Positions 31,786 to 36,714 of a DNA stretch of 36,714 nt are shown here, one piece after another. The translations under genes were made by a program, and so were the position numbers. How positions within the stretch are numbered: position 1 is the stretch's first letter; every line of letters begins with the position of its first letter. The notes below the pieces were generated by a model that was not told the origin of the DNA, did not search any database, and worked only from the letters and a program-made list of their open reading frames with translations. Source of the DNA: CAYXGE01 sp964464435 (GTDB lineage Bacteria; Pseudomonadota; Gammaproteobacteria; Burkholderiales; Methylophilaceae); the NCBI GenBank assembly GCA_964464435.1, contig CAYXGE010000007.1, positions 1 to 36,714 on the forward strand, given 5' to 3'.

Positions 31786-34365
31786 TTAAAGTGATTTAAT
31801 CAAATCTTTTTCAAGTTGCTTTAATTGTTCATCGGCTATTTTTTCACCCGTATTGCTTGAAATCAAAAAGGTATCTTCTGCACGGTTGCCTAGGGTGTTA
31901 ATTTTAGCGGTATGCAACCTGAGTTGATGTTGTAAAAAGACATGCGCCATACGAGATAAAAGTCCAGGTCTATCATTAGTGGCAATTGAGAGCTGGTAAT
32001 GCATACTGTGATTAATGGCTTTAAGTTGTAATTGCGGAGTAATCGGCATATGTTTAACTTGGCGATTTAAGCGTCCTTCTAATGGCGATTCAAGTGGATC
32101 AGTTGAGCTTAGTTTTTGCGTCAATTCGTACTCTATATAACTTAATAGGTCGCGATAGCTAACAGATTTGTCATTAGGGTCTAATACCAATAATGTATCA
32201 AGTGCATAGCCATGGTTGGTGGTATGAATTTTTGCTTCTAAAATGGTGTAGCCTAAACGCTCAAAAAAACTGCAGGTTTTAGCAAATAAATCAGATTGAT
32301 CCTGCGTATATAGCATAACCTGTATGCCGTCGCCAGCAGGGCTTAAACGGGTGCGTACAATCGGCATAGATGTATCTACATGTACGGCAAGCAAGCGCGT
32401 ATGCCATGCTATTTCTTGACTGTCATGGCGAATAAAATATGCATTGCCTAGTTTACTCCATAGTGCGCTGTAGCTGGCTTGGCTAATTCCATAATAACTA
32501 AGAGTTTCCAATGCCTTTTGTTGCCGCGATTTAACCATCGATTCTGAATTGGTTTGCGTACCTTGCAGATAGCGCAGGGATGCATAATAAAGATTCTCTA
32601 GTAGTTTAGCTTTCCATGCATTCCATACCTTAGGGCTGGTACCACGAATATCGGCAACGGTCAGTAAATACAATGCAGTCAGTTTGCGTGCGTTTTTTAC
32701 GTAGTGGGCAAAATGGCGAATCACTTCCATGTCAGACAAGTCTGACTTTTGTGCCACGCTAGACATGGTTAAATGGGCTTCAACTAGCCATGCAACAAGC
32801 TTACTATCAGTGGTGTTAAGTCCATGAGACTTACAAAACTTCATGGCATCAAGGGTGCCAAGGGTAGAGTGGTCACCACCACGGCCTTTTGCAATATCAT
32901 GAAACAAGGCCGCTAGATACAATAAATGAGGCTTTTTAAACTGGGCAAAAAGCTGGCTACACAAAGGAAACTCATGACTATACTGAGCTTGAGAAAAGCG
33001 ATATAGATTGCCTAGTACATTCAGAATATGTTCATCTACGGTATACACATGAAATAAATCATGTTGCATTTGCCCTACAATTTTGCCAAATACGGGCAAA
33101 TAAGACCCCAAGATACCGTATCTATTCATGAGTTTTAGCGCATTTTGCACCCCTTGCGGCTGTTTAATAATGCGCATAAATAAGGCTTTATTTTGTGCAC
33201 TTTGCCTAAACTCTCTATTAACTAAGGTTTTAACCCTTGCCAAACTTCGTAATAAACTCGGACTAATGCCTTTAAGCTCAGAATGCTTTTCTAGCATTAA
33301 AAAAATCTCAAGGATGGCAGAGGGCTTGCGCTGCAACAGATTAGGATTTGTGGCAGCTAGCAAGCCATCGCGCGACTCAAAATACGCACTTAATTTAATG
33401 ACCTGATGCGCCCCTGTAAAAATTCTCTCTTGAATTGCCAGTAATAAAATTTCATTAATTAAAATGACATACTTTGCACTGGTATAAAAGCGTGCCATCA
33501 ATTGCTCACTAGCACGTTTATCACGCGTGTTTTGCAAGCCTAATTGCTCGGCTAAATCATTTTGAAAATCAAAAATGAGCCTATCTTCTCTTCGTCTGGC
33601 CAAGTAATGAAGCCTAATACGCATCATTTGCAGGGTTTGCTCATGCTTTTTAATCTGTCTTAGCTCATGAGGTGTAATGATGTTTTGTTTAAGAAGCGCA
33701 TGCCATGTATTGCCTAATTTTGCCCCACTCGCAATCCATAAAATTGTCTGCAAATCACGCAAGCCACCGGGGCTTTCTTTTACATTGGGCTCAAGGTTGT
33801 GTGAGGTATCGTTAAATTTAGCATGGCGCTGGTCTTGCTCTTTGACTTTAGCTTGGTAAAACGTATTAGCATCAATGCGTTGCAGTAATTGATGCCAGAA
33901 TGTTTTAAACAAAGATTTACTACCAGAGAGTAAACGCGCTTCCAGCATATTGGTTTGGACTGTTACATCTTTAGCAGCTTCATCCACACACTCGTTAAGT
34001 GTGCGTACGCTATGACCAACCGATAAACCAATATCCCACAACACGCCCACCATTTGCTCAATTTGTTGATTAAGCGCTGGGCTTGGGTCTGCGGGCAGTA
34101 AAATTAATAAATCAATATCTGAGTAAGGAAATAGCTCACCACGGCCATAGCCGCCTACAGCTACTAAACACAGGCTACTTGGCAAATGTAAGCGTGATGC
34201 AATATCCAGCAATAAAGCATCAACTAATTTGCATTGTTGTTTGATTAAACCTTTGGTATTAGGCTTAGCGAAAAACTGCGTGCGTAAAGATGCTTGTTGT
34301 GACTGAAATTGTTGACGCCAGTGGGCAACATTAAGCTCTATTTGCTGAGAGTCAAGCGGTTGCAT
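31786..34365 (-). CDS. glnD: [Protein-PII] uridylyltransferase/uridylyl-removing enzyme
   Basis: Nitrogen sensor that modifies PII proteins in response to glutamine. 859 residues: nucleotidyltransferase domain with VGGYGRGELFPYSDIDLL (about 70-87; metal Asp83 and Asp85), GlnD-type helical region (NVKESPGGLRDLQTI), HD phosphohydrolase domain (LFHDIAKGRGGDHS, about 480) for deuridylylation, and two ACT domains, the last at about 788-859 (NDRPGLLSRMA). All domains look intact. It starts 8 bp after map, with which it is cotranscribed. Confidence 0.97.
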   Translation of the reverse strand: MQPLDSQQIELNVAHWRQQFQSQQASLRTQFFAKPNTKGLIKQQCKLVDALLLDIASRLHLPSSLCLVAVGGYGRGELFPYSDIDLLILLPADPSPALNQQIEQMVGVLWDIGLSVGHSVRTLNECVDEAAKDVTVQTNMLEARLLSGSKSLFKTFWHQLLQRIDANTFYQAKVKEQDQRHAKFNDTSHNLEPNVKESPGGLRDLQTILWIASGAKLGNTWHALLKQNIITPHELRQIKKHEQTLQMMRIRLHYLARRREDRLIFDFQNDLAEQLGLQNTRDKRASEQLMARFYTSAKYVILINEILLLAIQERIFTGAHQVIKLSAYFESRDGLLAATNPNLLQRKPSAILEIFLMLEKHSELKGISPSLLRSLARVKTLVNREFRQSAQNKALFMRIIKQPQGVQNALKLMNRYGILGSYLPVFGKIVGQMQHDLFHVYTVDEHILNVLGNLYRFSQAQYSHEFPLCSQLFAQFKKPHLLYLAALFHDIAKGRGGDHSTLGTLDAMKFCKSHGLNTTDSKLVAWLVEAHLTMSSVAQKSDLSDMEVIRHFAHYVKNARKLTALYLLTVADIRGTSPKVWNAWKAKLLENLYYASLRYLQGTQTNSESMVKSRQQKALETLSYYGISQASYSALWSKLGNAYFIRHDSQEIAWHTRLLAVHVDTSMPIVRTRLSPAGDGIQVMLYTQDQSDLFAKTCSFFERLGYTILEAKIHTTNHGYALDTLLVLDPNDKSVSYRDLLSYIEYELTQKLSSTDPLESPLEGRLNRQVKHMPITPQLQLKAINHSMHYQLSIATNDRPGLLSRMAHVFLQHQLRLHTAKINTLGNRAEDTFLISSNTGEKIADEQLKQLEKDLIKSL

Positions 34366-34373
34366 GAGGTTTA

Positions 34374-35177
34374 CTATATCTGCACAAAAGCAGGAATCGC
34401 AGGTGAGCCTGCTGAAACTGTCATCACTTCAAAGCCAGTGGCTGTAACTAAAATAGTATGCTCCCATTGTGCAGATAAACTATGGTCTTTGGTGACAATG
34501 GTCCAACCATCACCAAGTTGTTTAATGTCGCGTTTACCTGCGTTAATCATGGGTTCTATGGTAAACATCATACCTTCTTGCAGTTTTAAGCCTGTGCCAG
34601 CCTTGCCATAATGCAAGACTTGCGGGTCTTCATGAAATTTTTTACCAATACCGTGGCCACAAAACTCACGCACCACACTAAACCCTTGTTTCTCCGCATA
34701 TGTTTGAATGGCATGGCCAATATCGCCCAGCGTGGCACCAGGCTTCACCTTATTAATGCCTATCCACATACAATCATAGGTCACCTCGCACAATCGTTTA
34801 GCCTGAATTGAGGTTTCACCCACATGAAACATACGGCTGGTATCGCCGTGGTAACCATCTTTAATCACGGTAATATCAATATTTACAATATCACCATTTT
34901 TTAACACTTTAGGGCCAGGCACGCCATGACAAATTTGGTGGTTAACCGAAGTGCAAATTGACTTAGGGTAGGGCACATGGCCTGGCGGAGCATAGTTAAG
35001 TGGCGCAGGAATCGTTTTTTGCACATTCACCATGTAATCATGGCAAAGACTATCTAACTTTTCAGTAGTGATACCAGGTTGCACAAACGGTGTAATATAA
35101 TCAAGCACTTCAGATGCAAGCCTGCCTGCAACGCGCATTTTTTCAATATCAACAGAGTTTTTAATGGTAATTGCCAT
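34374..35177 (-). CDS. map: Type I methionine aminopeptidase
   Basis: Removes N-terminal methionine after deformylation. 267 residues with the five metal ligands D101, D112, H175, E208 and E239, each four residues offset from E. coli Map, and ICHGVPG around H84. The N-terminus lacks an SH3 or zinc extension, so type Ia. First gene of the map-glnD pair. Confidence 0.97.
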   Translation of the reverse strand: MAITIKNSVDIEKMRVAGRLASEVLDYITPFVQPGITTEKLDSLCHDYMVNVQKTIPAPLNYAPPGHVPYPKSICTSVNHQICHGVPGPKVLKNGDIVNIDITVIKDGYHGDTSRMFHVGETSIQAKRLCEVTYDCMWIGINKVKPGATLGDIGHAIQTYAEKQGFSVVREFCGHGIGKKFHEDPQVLHYGKAGTGLKLQEGMMFTIEPMINAGKRDIKQLGDGWTIVTKDHSLSAQWEHTILVTATGFEVMTVSAGSPAIPAFVQI

Positions 35178-35213
35178 GAGCTTTAACGCTTAGCGAGAGA
35201 AATAAAATGGTGC

Positions 35214-35222
35214 ATTTTACCA
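35214..35222 (-). promoter_or_regulatory. Extended -10 promoter of map
   Basis: On the minus strand TG-G-TAAAAT (-10 at 35214-35219, TG at 35221-35222), about 37 bases before the map ATG. No good -35, as extended -10 promoters allow. The box lies within a short inverted repeat ATGGT/ACCAT. Confidence 0.4.
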
Positions 35223-35231
35223 TAGGCTAGC

Positions 35232-35267
35232 GTGGGGCGGATTCGTTTACAGACCTCCATACGTTTT
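35232..35267 (+). repeat. Degenerate REP element, copy of the one at 36495
   Basis: Aligns without gaps to 36495-36530 with 28 of 36 bases identical, including the shared loop core TCGTT and end CGTTTT/TGTTTT. The stem is decayed (GGCGG against CCTCC). It lies between map and the transposase gene, in the same orientation as the 36495 copy. Confidence 0.6.
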
Positions 35268-35281
35268 GTTTAAATCACATA

Positions 35282-35809
35282 TTAATCTTTATAGCTCAAA
35301 CTATCTTCCATAGCACCACCCCAATCTTCTGGGTAAATACCTTGCTCCACCATTTTATGAAAGGTTGAATAAGGCCAATCTTTAACCGTTTGCACCAAAC
35401 CATGCTTTACGGGGTTAATGTGTACATAATCCACATGTGCTTGATAATCCTTGTCAGAACGTATCGTATGCTCCCAATAGCGGCGTTGCCAAATACCACG
35501 TTCGCCTTTTGCTTGACGCACCGCAGAAAGTCGCTCAGTTTTTGGTATAGCGCGTGAAAAAAGCGTTTTAATTGCTTTCCAACGGCTAGGGTAATCATCA
35601 TCACCCTCAGGCAGAGTCCACACGCAATGCATATGGTCTGGTAGCACCACCCACGCATCAATATGAAATGGTTGGTTTTTTTGCACAGTTTTAACAACAG
35701 AACGAAGCAGTTGAATATGTGCCACCAATAGATTAGTACGTCTCTCAAGTAAATTGACAGTGAAAAAGTAAGTACCGCCCATCACCCGATTACGACGATA
35801 ATCAGGCAT
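35282..35809 (-). CDS. REP-associated tyrosine transposase (RAYT, Y1 HUH family)
   Basis: 175-residue single-copy relative of IS200/IS605 transposases, thought to mobilise or process REP hairpins. The HUH pair is H59-M-H61 (LPDHMHCVW) and the likely nucleophile is Y128 in DYVHINPVKHG; WQRRYWEHTIR (about 107-117) is typical of RAYTs. The frame is complete, so it may be active. The ATG at 35809 lies only five bases from a REP hairpin and has no ribosome-binding site of its own. Surrounded by REP elements at 35232, 35815, 35890 and 36495. Confidence 0.92.
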   Translation of the reverse strand: MPDYRRNRVMGGTYFFTVNLLERRTNLLVAHIQLLRSVVKTVQKNQPFHIDAWVVLPDHMHCVWTLPEGDDDYPSRWKAIKTLFSRAIPKTERLSAVRQAKGERGIWQRRYWEHTIRSDKDYQAHVDYVHINPVKHGLVQTVKDWPYSTFHKMVEQGIYPEDWGGAMEDSLSYKD

Positions 35810-35814
35810 ATTTT

Positions 35815-35844
35815 GTAGGACGGATGAGCGCAGCGTTATCCGTC
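35815..35844 (+). repeat. REP element with GTAG head, upstream of the transposase
   Basis: GTAG (35815-35818) followed directly by a 7-bp stem GACGGAT (35819-35825) / ATCCGTC (35838-35844) and a 12-base loop. GTAG plus hairpin is the substrate form known for RAYT proteins. Confidence 0.85.
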
Positions 35845-35889
35845 GGAAGAATTTTGAAAGATTTTAGAGTGTGAGACATTTTTTCATTC

Positions 35890-35918
35890 GGCGGATTGCG
35901 TAAACTTATCCGCCCTAC
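35890..35918 (-). repeat. REP element with GTAG head, inverted relative to the first
   Basis: On the minus strand GTAG (35915-35918) is followed by the 7-bp stem GGCGGAT/ATCCGCC with an 11-base loop. With 35815-35844 it makes a tail-to-tail REP pair 45 bases apart, like a BIME. Confidence 0.85.
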
Positions 35919-36329
35919 GCGTGCTGGTATTTTAATTTTAGGCGAATTTCGATACGAACCCGCAAGACCGTTAGCTTCCACCTGGCTCGACATAAACCCA
36001 ATCTGCAGCGCACTGATAAACAAGAGAATGCCATCATTCTGCTTCTTTTTTACTGCATCACGTACCTCCTTCATCAAGCCTTTAGGATTTCTATCAATAA
36101 GTGCATCAACGGCTTTTCTGAATTCCGCATGAGCAGTAGTAGAAACAGTTAGGCAAAGCAAGGTGAAGCTGCTTAGCAATATAGTTTTGAGTTGGTTCGA
36201 TTTGTTAGCAACTCTGTTTGTGATACCTAATTTACTCATGCCGCTACCCTCCAGTCTTCATCATTCGCCGCAAGGACATAGTAATAGAGTAAATAATAGG
36301 GGACAGACAACGTCTTATCTCTTCATCAC

Positions 36330-36533
36330 TCATACTTCTGCCTTATCTACATTACTCGTTTGTAAATTACTTTGTGCTGTTGGTGTTGCTTGTTCATGTT
36401 TGTTTTCACTGCCTAACAATACTGCCTCATCCACCTGCAATCCCTTGGGTAGTTGATGGGTAATGAATAGAATAGTCACTTTGCCTTTTAGCTCGTAGGG
36501 AGGACTCGTTAACAGTCCGCCGTATGTTTTCCA
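36330..36533 (-). pseudogene. C-terminal remnant of a type I secretion ABC ATPase, fused to a REP
   Basis: On the minus strand an open frame of 67 codons without a plausible start encodes LKGKVTILFITHQLPKGL followed by QVDEAVLLG. As I recall, this is the end of the nucleotide-binding domain (H-loop HQ and after) of HlyB/LapB-type secretion ATPases. A polar tail then runs to the TGA at 36330. The frame upstream of the match (YGGLLTSPPY) is translated REP at 36495-36521. So only about 50 codons of the original gene of roughly 700 remain. The 90 bases between this stop and the next ATG hold the odd stretch GGGGACAGACAACGTC, seen near other Y1 transposases. Confidence 0.6.
36495..36521 (+). repeat. 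REP element with GTAG head inside the ABC ATPase remnant
   Basis: GTAG (36495-36498), stem GGAGGACT (36499-36506) / AGTCCGCC (36514-36521) with one mismatch and a 7-base loop CGTTAAC. A degenerate relative lies at 35232-35267. Confidence 0.75.
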
Positions 36534-36664
36534 TCAATCCATCTTCTATCTTCTATTTTTATAACGCAATCTCACCTTCATGCCCTTACTAACTTTTATG
36601 GTTTTTATCATGTATTCTTATTAACTAAAAGTCATACATTTCATTTTGTGTTGTTTAAAAGCGA

Positions 36665-36695
36665 GTAGGTTGGGCTAAGTTCTGCGCAGCCAAAC
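36665..36695 (+). repeat. REP-like element of a second sequence type near the window end
   Basis: GTAG (36665-36668), stem GTTGGGCT (36669-36676) / AGCCAAAC (36688-36695) with one mismatch and an 11-base loop. The sequence family (GTTGGGCT) differs from the GGCGGAT type at 35890. The 130 bases before it (36534-36664) hold nothing I can recognise. Confidence 0.6.
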
Positions 36696-36714
36696 ACACC
36701 ATCTGCACACCAAC

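Larger units (their letters stand above)
35802..36239 (-). pseudogene. Signal-peptide protein with REP-derived C-terminus (truncated gene)
   Basis: Open frame of 145 codons. Residues 1-38 form a signal peptide (cleavage after TTAHA) and 39 to about 85 a charged helical segment (FRKAVDALIDRNPKGLMKEV) somewhat like Sel1/TPR-type secreted proteins. Residues 108-117 (VGRISLRNPP) are translated REP at 35890-35918 and 132-142 are translated REP at 35815-35844. The stop lies within the transposase gene, overlapping it by 8 bp. GGAGG eight bases before the ATG suggests it was once a real gene. I read it as a gene that lost its 3' part to REP/RAYT insertion; the original function is not recognised. 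Confidence 0.6.

Noticed and set aside
36163..36456. 97-codon plus-strand frame at the right end
   Set aside because: It is antisense to a signal peptide and to the ABC ATPase remnant, and its hydrophobic look comes from that; no upstream signals.
1..36714. CRISPR array, tRNA or rRNA genes, prophage
   Set aside because: No spaced repeats, no tRNA-like cloverleaf with a CCA end, no rRNA core sequence and no phage structural genes were seen on reading both strands.

Overview
The window looks like a chromosomal segment of an AT-leaning betaproteobacterium, most likely a methylotroph of the Methylophilaceae (Methylotenera/Methylophilus type). This rests on the gene content and order: the rpsF-priB-rpsR-rplI-dnaB-alr-radA run, mltD next to gloB-methyltransferase-rnhA-dnaQ, squalene genes hpnCDE, and a cytochrome resembling cytochrome cL of methanol dehydrogenases. 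The lineage is inferred from memory of these families, not from a search. The sequence is a draft: three runs of exactly 100 N (1603-1702, 3253-3352, 18796-18895) each hide parts of real genes and are clearly placeholders.

Layout. 29-5249 (minus): lytic transglycosylase mltD, then a peptide-type ABC importer (lipoprotein binding protein and two permeases, all hit by gaps), then fabI. 5343-8076: gloB diverging from a YafS-like methyltransferase, rnhA and dnaQ. 8094-12031 (minus): a run of Ste24-type protease, small cytochrome c, rsgA, histone-deacetylase-family hydrolase and queD, diverging from orn. 12822-14758: glgA and the fluoride channel gene crcB. 15066-20818 (plus): ribosomal/replication operon, alanine racemase, radA and a HAD phosphatase. 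20960-21583: cytochrome cL-like protein with a histone-like tail. 21622-25333 (minus): hpnC-hpnD-hpnE and a short-chain dehydrogenase. 25421-26705: methylthioinosine phosphorylase and peptide deformylase. 31406-35177: HU, glnD and map.

The most system-like accessory piece is 26713-31200: an exported truncated hemoglobin, an exported cupredoxin and a membrane GGDEF-EAL protein with a periplasmic sensor region, in one apparent operon, divergent from a DUF3034-type outer-membrane protein. I read it as a candidate periplasmic redox- or gas-sensing route into cyclic-di-GMP signalling; the function is inference.

The right end (about 35230-36714) is a decay zone. It has an intact REP-associated tyrosine transposase, five REP-like hairpins with the expected GTAG-type head, a signal-peptide protein whose C-terminus is translated REP sequence, and the C-terminal shred of a type I secretion ABC ATPase joined to a REP. 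I saw no rRNA, tRNA, CRISPR array, prophage or classical insertion sequence.
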